This document shows, piece after piece, positions 33,646 to 41,926 of a DNA stretch of 64,000 nt (position 1 is the first letter of the stretch; every line of letters starts with the position of its first letter). The notes below the pieces were generated by a model. It saw only the letters and a program-made list of their open reading frames with translations. It was not told the DNA's origin and searched no databases. The stretch covers positions 1 through 64,000 of the forward strand of contig CATJOY010000039.1 of the NCBI GenBank assembly GCA_949741925.1, written 5' to 3'. Position numbers and translations under genes: made by a program. The stretch is from an uncultured Desulfovibrionaceae bacterium (lineage in GTDB: Bacteria > Desulfobacterota > Desulfovibrionia > Desulfovibrionales > Desulfovibrionaceae).

Positions 33646-34079
33646 ATTCCGGCTCCTCCCGCTTTTTCGACGCGGGGCTACAATGCTGTAAAAATAGCTA
33701 CAGGAGCGCGCTCCGGCGCTGCTGACGCAGCAGGCTATAACGTATCGCGCGACAAAGGTCTATGAGCAAACTATGATTCTCCGGACTGCGTCTTGCCAGA
33801 GACCTGCATCTCCTGTATACAATCCCTTGTGTGTTGACTTTTGCTTTTTTTCCTTTATTTTACAAAGCGTCAGGAAGCCCGCCCCGCCGGATGCGCGCGC
33901 CACAAAATTTTTAGGGAATCCCCGGGGCTGTAGTGGGGATTCTTACGGCATTGACGGTCTTCCGGCTCTCCTGGTTCAGGCGCACGGGAGAATCCGGAAA
34001 GCGTCCTTCCGGTATAAGGCGTCGGAAGGTGGCAACCGCCTTATCAGGCATGGTAAGTAAGCCTAAAAAGGAGAAGCCG
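33646..34079. other. divergent promoter region with a long structured dsrC leader
   Basis: No gene is supported here. Toward yitT there are two palindromes: GGAGCGCGCTCC at 33703-33714 and CTGTA-N8-TACAG at about 33686-33703. Toward dsrC a sigma-70 promoter lies at 33834-33861, followed by about 210 bases of leader with two clear stems: GAATCCCC/GGGGATTC (33916-33942) and ATAAGGCG/CGCCTTAT (about 34014-34046). Confidence 0.5.
33834..33861 (+). promoter_or_regulatory. candidate sigma-70 promoter for dsrC
   Basis: TTGACT (33834-33839) and TATTTT (33856-33861) are separated by 16 bases in the most AT-rich part of the gap, consistent with strong expression of dsrC. Confidence 0.55.
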
Positions 34080-34397
34080 ATGGCTGAAGTATCTTTTAAT
34101 GGAAAAACATTTGAAGTTGACGAAGACGGTTTCCTGCTTCGCTTCGATGACTGGACCCCGGATTGGATGGAATATGTGAAGGAATCCGAAGGGATTACCG
34201 ATATCACCGATGATCACCAAAAGATCCTCGATTTCCTTCAGGATTACTACAAAAAGAACGGCATCGCCCCCATGGTGCGCATCCTTTCCAAAAACACCGG
34301 CTACAAATTGAAGGAAGTGTACGAACTCTTCCCCTCTGGCCCCGGCAAGGGAGCCTGTAAAATGGCCGGTCTGCCCAAACCCACAGGTTGCGTCTGA
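34080..34397 (+). CDS. dsrC: sulfur-relay protein DsrC (TusE/DsrC family)
   Basis: A 105-residue protein with the full DsrC signature: MAEVSFNGKTFEVDEDGFL at the N-terminus, the WTPDWMEYV segment, and the flexible C-terminal arm ending KGACKMAGLPKPTGCV. Both functional cysteines are present, the penultimate residue Cys and the Cys 11 residues before it, so it can form the trisulfide intermediate with DsrAB and pass it to a DsrMKJOP-type complex. TusE-only homologues lack one Cys. AGGAG lies 6 bases before the ATG at 34080. The gene stands alone, as is usual in Desulfovibrio, with its own promoter and terminator. Confidence 0.95.
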   Translation: MAEVSFNGKTFEVDEDGFLLRFDDWTPDWMEYVKESEGITDITDDHQKILDFLQDYYKKNGIAPMVRILSKNTGYKLKEVYELFPSGPGKGACKMAGLPKPTGCV

Positions 34398-34436
34398 TCA
34401 CTGCATTGCATACCGCTCGGCACACAGGTGGTATGG

Positions 34437-34484
34437 TTCCCGTATCCCGGCATTCCATGCTGTCGGGATACGGGAATTTTTTAT
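34437..34484 (+). terminator. rho-independent terminator of dsrC
   Basis: TTCCCGTATCCCG (34437-34449) pairs perfectly with 34464-34476 (13 bp), followed by a run of six T. It lies 40 bases beyond the dsrC stop. Confidence 0.93.
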
Positions 34485-34715
34485 TGTTGCTCTGAGCAAA
34501 TCAGTCTTTTCCCACCTGCGCGGGGAGAACCGGTTTCTGGAGTGAAACCGCGCCTCGAGGAAAAAATCACCCCCCTGCCCCTACATTATTATAGCCGGAT
34601 TGTTTCCCCGGGGATATCGTCTGGGCACCGGTATTCGGTCAGGGCTGCCCGCCGGTTCCGGGAAGTAGGGAGCCGGTCGGCGCGGTCTTTCAACCACACA
34701 ACCAAGGAGCAATCC
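34485..34715. other. upstream region of the DUF533-type gene
   Basis: A 13-bp palindrome, TTGCTC-T-GAGCAA at 34487-34499, follows the dsrC terminator directly. No convincing promoter or gene was seen in the rest. Confidence 0.3.
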
Positions 34716-35414
34716 ATGAGTCTTCTCCAAAACTTACAAAATATGCTCGGACAAAACCTGCAAAGCCTCAAGGGCAATAAGACGCTCGGCGGGCTGGGCG
34801 ATCTTTTGAACCCCTCGTCATCCTCGGGCCTCTTTGGCCCCGCGGCCCTTGGCGGCCTGCTCGGGGCGCTGCTGACCAGCAAAGCAATGCGGGGCGTTGC
34901 CGGAGGAGCCGTTCTGGCCGGCGGCGCGGCAGCGCTGTGGAATAAATATAAAAACGGCTTTTCAAAGCTGGGAGCAGAGACGCGCTCCGATCAGGGCTCC
35001 GACCTCGGGGCCGAATCTTCCGGATCCAGCCCCTACACAGGCGCGCCCGCGCCGCTTCACGACCAGGCCGTTCGTCTGGTCCGGGCCCTGGTCTACGCGG
35101 CCAAAAGCGACGGCCATATTGTTGAAGCCGAACAGGCCGCCATCCACGAAAATATCAAAAAACTGAACCTTGGCGCTGAAGGGGAAGCCCTGGTCAACCA
35201 GGCCCTCAAGGAACCCCTGGATCCCGCCCGCGTCGCTGAAGGCGTAACCAGCGAACAAGAAGCGTTGCAACTGTATATGGTAAGCTGCTCAATCGCCGGT
35301 ATTGACCACTTTATGGAGCGGAGCTACCTTGATGCGCTGGCCGCGGCTCTGAAAATTCCGCCCGAGGTCAAAGAGGATATCGAATCCAAACTCCATGCGC
35401 CTGCGCAGGGCTGA
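34716..35414 (+). CDS. DUF533/TerB-like membrane-associated protein (YebE type)
   Basis: A 232-residue protein beginning MSLLQNLQNMLGQNLQ. A Gly/Ala/Leu-rich segment (GLLGALLTSKAMRGVAGGAVLAGGAAALWNK in two parts, ~48-78) could insert in a membrane. A Ser/Gly/Pro linker (~90-110) leads to a C-terminal TerB-like helical domain with LVRALVYAAKSDGHIVEAE (~120-138), the usual acidic SDG-I/H-xxE site, and a later YLDALAAALKIPPEV block. AAGGAG lies 6 bases before the ATG at 34716; longer upstream frames run into a terminator. The E. coli relative YebE has no firmly known role. Confidence 0.82.
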   Translation: MSLLQNLQNMLGQNLQSLKGNKTLGGLGDLLNPSSSSGLFGPAALGGLLGALLTSKAMRGVAGGAVLAGGAAALWNKYKNGFSKLGAETRSDQGSDLGAESSGSSPYTGAPAPLHDQAVRLVRALVYAAKSDGHIVEAEQAAIHENIKKLNLGAEGEALVNQALKEPLDPARVAEGVTSEQEALQLYMVSCSIAGIDHFMERSYLDALAAALKIPPEVKEDIESKLHAPAQG

Positions 35415-35753
35415 GTTCGAGCACCACGCCGGGTAAGGCCGGGTGGCCTGGAGCGGCCCTGCCCGAAGCCCGGGAATATTTTTGTATGCCTCCGGCGGCC
35501 GGGGATCAAACCGGACCCGCCCGGGGCCTGATTCCCCTAGTCCCCCCCAGGGGAAGAAGCCCGGCGCGCCCGGGCCAAGCCGCCGCTTGCCGCGCGCCAT
35601 AAGGCACAATCTGCCTCCGAAACGCTCGCCGGCCTTGTACCTCAAGGGGTACAAGGCCGGCCATTGCATTGGAAAAAAACGTACAGGCACATGGTCTGCC
35701 AGGCGCCGGATGCCGTCAGACCGGCTCCGCGACAACGCAGACCGTTGGCCCGG
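35415..35753. other. gap between convergent genes, no gene seen
   Basis: A GC-rich 339-base gap between the DUF533-type gene and the M20 gene. A near-repeat dyad, GGCCTTGTACCTC/AGGGGTACAAGGCC around 35629-35659, could act as a terminator. No T-run follows. Confidence 0.35.
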
Positions 35754-36980
35754 CTATTTGGCCAGGCGGTACAAGGTTTCCGTCAGCAGATCCAAGCCGG
35801 CCATGATATCATCGATATCCGCATGCTCTTCGGGATGGTGGCTAAGACCATCCTTGTTGCGAATAAAGATCATGCCCACGTCGGCAATACGAGCAACGTT
35901 CATTGTATCGTGCCCGGCTCCGCTGACCAGGCGCATAACCGGCAGCTCAAGGGCCCGGCAGGATTCCTCCAAAACCTCGAGAATGCGCGGGGTCATGCGC
36001 ACAGGGGTATCGGTGACCAGGCGGCGGAATTTGATAGGCAGACCATGCACCGCGCTGATGCCTTCGGCGGCTTTTTCCACGGCCGCTTCGGCCTCATCCA
36101 TGACAGCCCTATCCGTGCCGCGCAGGTCAAGCCACAGCTCCACCTTGCCCGGGACCACGTTCATGGCTCCAGGGGAGACAACAAGGTTGCCCACGGTGGT
36201 CACGATTTCCTTTTTGGCAAATCGGTTGCCCACGGCGCGGATAGCCAAGACCAGATCCGCCGCGCAGACCAGGGCGTCTTTACGGTTGTTCATCGGCGTG
36301 CCGCCGGAGTGGCTGGCCTTCCCTTCAATGACCACGTGACTGCGGATCGGAGCGGCAATAGCCGTGACCAGCCCTACAGGAATGCCGGCTTCATCCAGGT
36401 TGGCGCTCTGCTCGATGTGCATTTCCACAAAGGCGGCAAGCTCCCCTTTATGCCGGATCGCCCCGGGCAGTTTTTCAAAATCGTAGCCGGCATGGTTCAT
36501 GGCTTCGGGCAGGCTGAGACCTTCCTTATCCTTCTGGCCTCGCGCCACATCCAGGTCTGCCGTGCCGACCATAACCTTGCTGCCGAAGGTAGAGAGTGAG
36601 AAACGGCTGGATTCCTCCATCTGAAAAATGATCAGCTCCAAGGGATGCCGCAGCGGGCCGCGCTCTTTAAGACGCATGAGGGCGGCCAAAGAGGCCGTGC
36701 TGCCGACCATGCCGTCAAAGTGCCCTCCTTCGGGCACGGTATCGATATGCGATCCGGTGCCGATGGCCGGAGCCGCGCTATCCGTGCCTTCCAGCCGCCC
36801 GATGATATTGCCGAAGGCATCCTCACGCACGGCCAGACCGGCCTCTTTCATCAGGCCGGTAAAATACCGCCGCGCCTCCAGATCGGCCGCCGAAAAAGCC
36901 AACCGGCTCGAGCCGCCGCTCTGTGTTCTGCCGATGGTGGAAAGGGTTTCCAGAACGTTGCTGACCCATTGTTTGTTCAT
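35754..36980 (-). CDS. M20 family N-carbamoyl/N-acyl amidase (hydantoinase/carbamoylase type)
   Basis: A 408-residue zinc-dependent amidase of the HyuC/AllC/beta-ureidopropionase branch. Metal and catalytic positions are in GSHIDTVPEGGHFDG (~80-94), the general-base pair in QMEESSRFS (~125), EMHIEQ (~190), and SHHPEEH near the C-terminus. The substrate-binding/dimerisation lid contains the family's GKASHSGGTPM and NVVPGK motifs. Such enzymes remove carbamoyl or acyl groups from L-amino acids, ureidoglycolate or similar compounds. AAGGAAG lies 5 bases before the ATG. Together with the amidohydrolases at 30.3 and 40.3 kb it could form a cyclic-amide degradation route, but it is transcribed separately. 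Confidence 0.88.
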   Translation of the reverse strand: MNKQWVSNVLETLSTIGRTQSGGSSRLAFSAADLEARRYFTGLMKEAGLAVREDAFGNIIGRLEGTDSAAPAIGTGSHIDTVPEGGHFDGMVGSTASLAALMRLKERGPLRHPLELIIFQMEESSRFSLSTFGSKVMVGTADLDVARGQKDKEGLSLPEAMNHAGYDFEKLPGAIRHKGELAAFVEMHIEQSANLDEAGIPVGLVTAIAAPIRSHVVIEGKASHSGGTPMNNRKDALVCAADLVLAIRAVGNRFAKKEIVTTVGNLVVSPGAMNVVPGKVELWLDLRGTDRAVMDEAEAAVEKAAEGISAVHGLPIKFRRLVTDTPVRMTPRILEVLEESCRALELPVMRLVSGAGHDTMNVARIADVGMIFIRNKDGLSHHPEEHADIDDIMAGLDLLTETLYRLAK

Positions 36981-37510
36981 AGTGTCTTCCTTGTCGTAAA
37001 AAGGAGAGGGAAAGATACAGCCTTTTTTCGCTCATAGCACCAGCCGCCGGACAGAGGCAAGGGCGGGGCAGCTTCTTTTCCGCCGGAAAAGCGGCAGCCT
37101 CAGGCAAACCACAGGCCCTCCGCAGCAGGAGGCGTGTTCTCGGAACAGCCGGGGCAGAGCCTGGAGGCGTTCCGCCCCGGGCGGCTGGGTTCCCATCCTT
37201 CCCGGCGCCAAGCGCCCTCTCCCCCCTGGCGGCGTCAGTCGGAAAAACAAAGCGCAGGGTATGCCTCGGCACGCCGGATGCTGCCGAGAAAAACAGAACT
37301 TCTGAAAGAACTCCAATGAATCCAGGCGGTATTCGGGAACAGGCAGAGAGTATGTTGTTTTTTTGTCACAACCATGTGGCATAAAAGCCACTTCGTCTAA
37401 AAAGACACAATGCCTGATCTGCCCGCTTCGGCATTATTTCTTGCGCTGCTTCTTAGAAATCGCGGCTGTTATAGTGGCATAGTCTTTGCTTTTTCCTTGG
37501 CGGAGGGTCT
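36981..37510. other. divergent region between M20 gene and lpxC
   Basis: No gene is supported. Notable elements are a GTGGC-N6-GCCAC dyad at 37376-37391, and about 85 bases further on a -24/-12 promoter-like sequence in front of lpxC. Confidence 0.4.
37475..37490 (+). promoter_or_regulatory. sigma-54-type (-24/-12) promoter in front of lpxC
   Basis: TGGCATAGTCTTTGCT has GG and GC exactly 10 bases apart and agrees with the consensus TGGCAC-N5-TTGCT in most positions. Expected initiation near 37501 leaves only about 10 bases before the lpxC ATG (37511), just enough for the GGAGG. Confidence 0.55.
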
Positions 37511-38446
37511 ATGAACCAAACCACTATCGCGAAATCCATCGAATGCACCGGCATTGGCCTGCACAGCGGGAAGGCTGTTCGCCTTGGCTTGCGCAGCGCC
37601 GCCGAAAATACAGGTATTGTTTTCCATCTTCGTGACGGCAAAACCAAAAAAGCTATCCGGCTCAGCCCTGCTCCTGACGCGGTCATAGCCACGGGGCTGG
37701 CCACAACCCTGGGCGGCCGGGACGGCGCTCGGGTGGCCACGGTGGAGCATCTGCTCGCGGCAGTCCGCGGGTTGGGCATCGACAACATCCATATAGATAC
37801 TGAAGGTGGCGAAATCCCGATCATGGACGGCAGCGCGGCTTCTTTTGTTATGCTGTTGAACAATGCCGGCATCGTGCGCCAGAACGCCCCCCGTCGGGTT
37901 ATGCGCATCAAAAAGCCCATCACCTTCGCCCATGAAGGAAAATCCATCATTGCCCGGCCCTATGCAGGCTTTTTTGTGGATTACAGCATCGATTTCCCCC
38001 ACAAACTCATCGGCAGCCAGCGTAAAGCCATGGAGATAACCCCGCAAAGCTTTGCGGCCATCTCCAGAGCCAGAACCTTCGGCTTTTTGCGCGATGTGGA
38101 AATGATGCGCGAAAAAGGGCTCGCCCTTGGCGGCTCCCTTGATAACGCCGTTGTTCTGGATGAATGCGGCGTGGTCAATCAAGACGGCCTGCGCTTCCCT
38201 GATGAGTTCGTCCGCCACAAAATTTTGGATTTTGTCGGCGATATGGCCAATCTGGGCCTGCCTTTGGAAGGGCACTTTACGGTTTCCCGCTCCGGGCACG
38301 GCCTGAATAATGAATTTCTGCGCACAATCAGCGCCAACGCCTCCATGTATCTGCAGGAGATCATCTACGCGCCCGTGCGCCGAGAAGAAGCCCCCGCGAA
38401 CGACTGCGTGAGCCTCGGCCGGGAACCCGTCTTTTCGCCTCTTTGA
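37511..38446 (+). CDS. lpxC: UDP-3-O-acyl-N-acetylglucosamine deacetylase
   Basis: A 311-residue zinc deacetylase that catalyses the committed step of lipid A synthesis. Visible motifs are GIGLHSGKAV (~13-22), VEHLLAAVRG with the first zinc His (~78), DGSAASF, ISRARTFGFL (~176-185), and the second zinc block HKILDFVGD (~236-244) followed by GHFTVSRSGHGLNN with the catalytic His. The length is normal. CGGAGG lies 4 bases before the ATG. In many bacteria lpxC sits in the cell-division cluster, but here it is alone with a sigma-54-like promoter. A hairpin after the stop closes the transcript. Confidence 0.96.
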   Translation: MNQTTIAKSIECTGIGLHSGKAVRLGLRSAAENTGIVFHLRDGKTKKAIRLSPAPDAVIATGLATTLGGRDGARVATVEHLLAAVRGLGIDNIHIDTEGGEIPIMDGSAASFVMLLNNAGIVRQNAPRRVMRIKKPITFAHEGKSIIARPYAGFFVDYSIDFPHKLIGSQRKAMEITPQSFAAISRARTFGFLRDVEMMREKGLALGGSLDNAVVLDECGVVNQDGLRFPDEFVRHKILDFVGDMANLGLPLEGHFTVSRSGHGLNNEFLRTISANASMYLQEIIYAPVRREEAPANDCVSLGREPVFSPL

Positions 38447-38468
38447 TCACAAGGCGCATCACGCTTTA

Positions 38469-38498
38469 TGTCCCCGGAGCCCTCAGGTTTCGGGGACA
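38469..38498. terminator. terminator between lpxC and the convergent sigma-54 activator gene
   Basis: TGTCCCCG and CGGGGACA form an 8-9 bp stem around a 12-base loop, directly after lpxC and ending one base before the convergent gene's stop. Confidence 0.7.
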
Positions 38499-39962
38499 TT
38501 ATTCATGGGATGCGAGCAAGCCGAGTTTACGCATCTTTTTATAAAGCCCGTTTCTTGATATGCCAAGTTCCTTGGCGGCGCGGCTCTTATTGTTGTTGTT
38601 CCGTTGCAGGGCCGTCAGGATAATCCGCCTTTCCGTGTGGGCACTGGCGTTGACAAGGGAGAGTTCAGGGGCGGAAACTTCGGCCCCCCGGGGCAAAGAC
38701 AAAGAGTTTCCCCTGAGAAAACGAACCGGCAGGTGGTATACTTCCATACAATCTTCCGAACCTTCCATGCTGCAAAGAGCGGAGGTCAGGATATTTTTTA
38801 ATTCGCGGACATTGCCCGGCCAGGCGTTTTGATGGAAAAAACGCATCACCTTCTGGGAAAAACTGATCTCCTTTGCCCGCTGATCGCCCGCGATTTCGTG
38901 AAGCAGATGCTCAGCAAGAAGCGGAATATCGGGCCTTCTCTCGCGCAGAGGAGGGATTCGCAATTCGAGGATGGTCAGACGATGGTAAAGATCTTCACGA
39001 AAAGTTCGTTCCCGCACCAACTGGCCAAGATCTCTATTGGTCGCGGCAATAAGCCGAAAATCCGTGTACACCGGAGCGCCGCTTCCGATTTTTTGCACTT
39101 CTTTGTTTTCCAGAACACGAAGCAATTTGGATTGCACCGGCAAGGGCAGCTCGCTGATTTCATCCAAAAAAATAGTCCCTGTATCGGCCAATTCAAATTT
39201 CCCCTTGAGCCCGCCGGATTTCGATCCGGTAAAAGCTCCATCCGCATAGCCGAAAAGTTCTGATTCGACCAAGTTGGGCGGCAAGGCCGCACAATTGACG
39301 GAAATAAAAGGCTTTCCGGCGCGGGGGCTAGCCATATGCAGGGCTTGGGCCACCAGCTCCTTGCCGGTGCCGCTTTCGCCGACAACCAATATGGAAGCGG
39401 AACTCCTGGCAAAACGGCGTCCGTATTCCTTCATCTCCCGCATGACCGGCGTTTCGCCAATGATAGTATCAAAGGTATAAAGAATACCGTGCGGATCAAA
39501 GCTCTTTTTATCGTAATATGCTATCTTTTCTTTTAAGATCTGGATTGATTCAAGAAGTTTATCAATATTATTTTTTTCAAGGGTTGTCGTAAGCGTTTCT
39601 ACAACACAACAAATAACTTTTTTGGAGTCATCCAGAATAGGAGTTCTCCAGGTGATGCCTTCAACGCCGCTGTGGGATATGGTTGGATGCGTATTCGTTT
39701 TTTTTGAGTTTACAGCAGTAAAAAACCCTGTTTCAGTTGTACTGAACAGCGTATCAAGTTTTTCCCCTATATAATTCTTTCTTTTATCAATATTAAATAT
39801 TTTATATTCTGAATCATTAAAATAAAGAATTGTGCCATCGGGGGCAACAAGCGATATTCCTATAGTAAATGCGTTTATTAGCTGTAAAAAAAGCGGGTTT
39901 TCCAGGAGTTCTGAAAGTTCCTTACAGGCAGTGCCCGCACCGGCGATTTTCTTCCGGGCCAT
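38499..39962 (-). CDS. PAS-containing sigma-54-dependent transcriptional activator
   Basis: A 487-residue enhancer-binding protein. An N-terminal PAS-like sensor spans ~20-130 (IGISLVAPDGTILYFNDSE). The central AAA+ domain has Walker A GESGTGKE (~193-200), the sigma-54-contacting loop GAFTGS in place of the usual GAFTGA, Walker B TIFLDEISELP (~260), and the arginine-finger region EDLYHRLTILELRIPPLRER in shortened form. A C-terminal Fis-type HTH follows (SRAAKELGISRNGLYKKMRKLG, last ~30 residues). AGGAGG lies 6 bases before the ATG at 39962, which decides the start. It is divergent from a sigma-54 promoter at 40258, so it very probably activates the 40.3-47.7 kb operon in response to its substrate. 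Confidence 0.93.
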   Translation of the reverse strand: MARKKIAGAGTACKELSELLENPLFLQLINAFTIGISLVAPDGTILYFNDSEYKIFNIDKRKNYIGEKLDTLFSTTETGFFTAVNSKKTNTHPTISHSGVEGITWRTPILDDSKKVICCVVETLTTTLEKNNIDKLLESIQILKEKIAYYDKKSFDPHGILYTFDTIIGETPVMREMKEYGRRFARSSASILVVGESGTGKELVAQALHMASPRAGKPFISVNCAALPPNLVESELFGYADGAFTGSKSGGLKGKFELADTGTIFLDEISELPLPVQSKLLRVLENKEVQKIGSGAPVYTDFRLIAATNRDLGQLVRERTFREDLYHRLTILELRIPPLRERRPDIPLLAEHLLHEIAGDQRAKEISFSQKVMRFFHQNAWPGNVRELKNILTSALCSMEGSEDCMEVYHLPVRFLRGNSLSLPRGAEVSAPELSLVNASAHTERRIILTALQRNNNNKSRAAKELGISRNGLYKKMRKLGLLASHE

Positions 39963-40059
39963 TCCCCACCTCCTCTCCCTCATGACGCGGCGCTCGGTAA
40001 AAAGCAGCGGAAAACGCGCAGGCTCCCCTGATGCAAAAAAGCAACTTTCTGCAGAGGTA

Positions 40060-40074
40060 TTCCAAAAATTGGAA
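40060..40074. promoter_or_regulatory. palindrome near the activator's own promoter (possible autoregulatory site)
   Basis: TTCCAA-AAA-TTGGAA is a perfect 15-bp dyad located where the -10 region would follow the minus-strand TTGACA at 40092-40087. Its half-sites differ from the two upstream palindromes. Confidence 0.5.
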
Positions 40075-40133
40075 CATGCGCGCCGCTGTCAACCGCAAGT
40101 ATCATTTTTTATGCAATCAGGTTACATGAAATG

Positions 40134-40148
40134 AGTAATAAAATTACT
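40134..40148. promoter_or_regulatory. palindrome, possible sigma-54 enhancer site 1
   Basis: AGTAAT-AAA-ATTACT is a perfect 15-bp dyad centred about 120 bases upstream of the -24/-12 promoter, a usual distance for activator binding. Confidence 0.5.
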
Positions 40149-40163
40149 ATGGTACTTATAAAA

Positions 40164-40192
40164 TGTAAACCCTATGCCAACTGAGGTTTACA
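40164..40192. promoter_or_regulatory. palindrome, possible sigma-54 enhancer site 2
   Basis: TGTAAACC-N13-GGTTTACA is a perfect 8-bp dyad centred about 85 bases upstream of the promoter; flanking AA/TT extend the symmetry partly. A related half-site, GGTTACA, lies at about 40120. Confidence 0.6.
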
Positions 40193-40257
40193 CATTTCCA
40201 GCGGAAAAACCCCTCAATAAAAGAATAACCACTTGAAATTTCATGGAATATAAAGAG

Positions 40258-40273
40258 TGGAATAGTCCTTGCT
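40258..40273 (+). promoter_or_regulatory. sigma-54 promoter of the amidohydrolase-TRAP operon
   Basis: TGGAATAGTCCTTGCT has the required GG-N10-GC spacing and the TTGCT -12 element. Initiation is expected near 40284, giving a ~50-base leader before the ATG at 40333. It lies opposite a sigma-54 activator gene. Confidence 0.8.
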
Positions 40274-40332
40274 CACGCTTTTGCAACGCTGTTGCCCGGG
40301 GTGATGCCGCGGGAGAACGAAGGAGCAGAGCT

Positions 40333-41706
40333 ATGAATCCATATACGCTGGTGGTGCGCGGCAACGTTGTAACGGCCGAGGGAATTCTGGACGATATGCA
40401 AATTGCCGCGCGCGACGGCGTTATTGCATCGCTTCATACGGGAAATGAACGCCTTGCTGCGGAGGAGATCATAGACGCCCGGGGGAAACTTGTTTTTCCC
40501 GGGATTATCGACGCCCATGTTCACTGCTACAGCTATAGCCATGAAGGAGTAACCAACGCGACCCGCTCCGCCGTTGCCGGCGGCGTGACCTCCATTGTGG
40601 ATATGCCCTTTGATGCCGTTGATCCGGTTACCACTGATTCCATCCTGCGGCGCAAGATTATCGCCGTAAACAAAGAAGCGATTATTGATGTGGCGCTTTT
40701 GGGCACGATTCCCAAAACCGGTGAGGCAACGGAACTGCCGGCAATGGTTGCAGATGGAATCTGCGGCTTAAAGCTTTCGGTTACGGAAAGCGATCCGAAA
40801 CGATTTCCGCGCATCAATGACGCCATACTCCACAACATTCTCCCCCAATATGCCGCCTATGGCCTGCCGGTAGGGTTTCATGCGGAAAACGACGAGATCA
40901 TTAGGCACAACACCGAAGTGGCCAAGGCTGCCGGCCGGCGCGGCATCGAACAGCACGGGGCCACCAGACCCCCTCTTAGCGAATATTTGGAAATTGCCAA
41001 GCTGTTGGAATTCGCGGCTTACTCGGGCGTTCCTCTGCATTTGAACCATGTAAGCCTTCCGCGCAGTATTGCGATGGCAACGCGCTATAAAAAAGCCGGA
41101 TGCAATATTACCACGGAAACCTGCCCCCACTATCTCTTGCTTGATGAAGGCGATATGGTCCGTTTGGGAATGCGGTCAAAAATCAATCCTCCCTTGCGCG
41201 AGAACGGCGCCGGAGAAGGCTTGTGGAAATGCCTTCTGGCCGGAGAAATTGATATCCTGGCCTCGGATCATGCCCCCTGGCCCCTCTCCCGCAAGGCTTC
41301 CGATGATGTTTTTGCCAACGCCAGCGGTTCGCCGAGCGTGGAAACCTTGCTGCCCCTCATGTTCTCCGAGGCCGTGGCGCGGCGGGGAGCGCACCCTTCG
41401 TTCCTGGCCCGCCATATGGCGGAAAACCCGGCCCGGCGCTTTGGCCTTGCATCCCGCAAGGGACGGCTTTTTCCCGGAATGGATGCCGACATAACCATTC
41501 TGGACCCGGCAATTTCCTGGGTAATCCATGCCGATGAACTGTTTGCCGCCGCGGGCTGGACTCCTTTCGAGGGGGTTGCTGTGCAGGGCAAAGTTGTTGC
41601 CACCATTGTCAGAGGTCGTCTGCTTTACAACGGCCGGGATGTTTTGGGCCATCCCGGAGACGGCCGGTTTCTGCCCGCCGACCGGCAGCAGGGCCGCGAT
41701 GCGTAA
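40333..41706 (+). CDS. dihydroorotase/hydantoinase/allantoinase-like amidohydrolase
   Basis: A 457-residue cyclic-amidase-type enzyme with a complete binuclear metal site: HVHCYSY (~61-67), the carboxylated Lys in CGLKLSV (~147), His in GFHAEND (~182), His in HLNHVSL (~238), and Asp in ASDHAPW (~314). ETCPHYLLLDE (~256) is also characteristic of this branch. Proteins of this type open cyclic amides such as hydantoins, allantoin or dihydropyrimidines. GGAG lies 7 bases before the ATG at 40333; a longer frame would start before the sigma-54 initiation site and is rejected. It is the first gene of the sigma-54-controlled operon, ahead of a TRAP transporter. Confidence 0.87.
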   Translation: MNPYTLVVRGNVVTAEGILDDMQIAARDGVIASLHTGNERLAAEEIIDARGKLVFPGIIDAHVHCYSYSHEGVTNATRSAVAGGVTSIVDMPFDAVDPVTTDSILRRKIIAVNKEAIIDVALLGTIPKTGEATELPAMVADGICGLKLSVTESDPKRFPRINDAILHNILPQYAAYGLPVGFHAENDEIIRHNTEVAKAAGRRGIEQHGATRPPLSEYLEIAKLLEFAAYSGVPLHLNHVSLPRSIAMATRYKKAGCNITTETCPHYLLLDEGDMVRLGMRSKINPPLRENGAGEGLWKCLLAGEIDILASDHAPWPLSRKASDDVFANASGSPSVETLLPLMFSEAVARRGAHPSFLARHMAENPARRFGLASRKGRLFPGMDADITILDPAISWVIHADELFAAAGWTPFEGVAVQGKVVATIVRGRLLYNGRDVLGHPGDGRFLPADRQQGRDA

Positions 41707-41926
41707 GGCCCCGAGCAGGCTTCAAAAAACCATTTTGTCCGCGAAAAGCCGGCTGGTTTCCCTGGCGAAAAAAACGCGGGCCAAGGCATAGGGGCATACG
41801 CCGCAATCGGTTTTTTCCGGCTGCCGCCGCCAGGGACGCCAAGACGGCTTCACAGCAAAAATGGAGTGGGAAACGCGCCGAACACCGCCTGTCTTTTTCC
41901 GGAACCTTCAAACCAAGGAGTAGTGT

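Larger units (their letters stand above)
39963..40332. other. divergent control region of the sigma-54 system
   Basis: The gap holds a minus-strand TTGACA (40092-40087), three perfect palindromes (40060-40074, 40134-40148, 40164-40192), a -24/-12 promoter (40258-40273), and the AT-rich DNA expected for bending between enhancer and promoter. No gene is supported. Confidence 0.75.
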
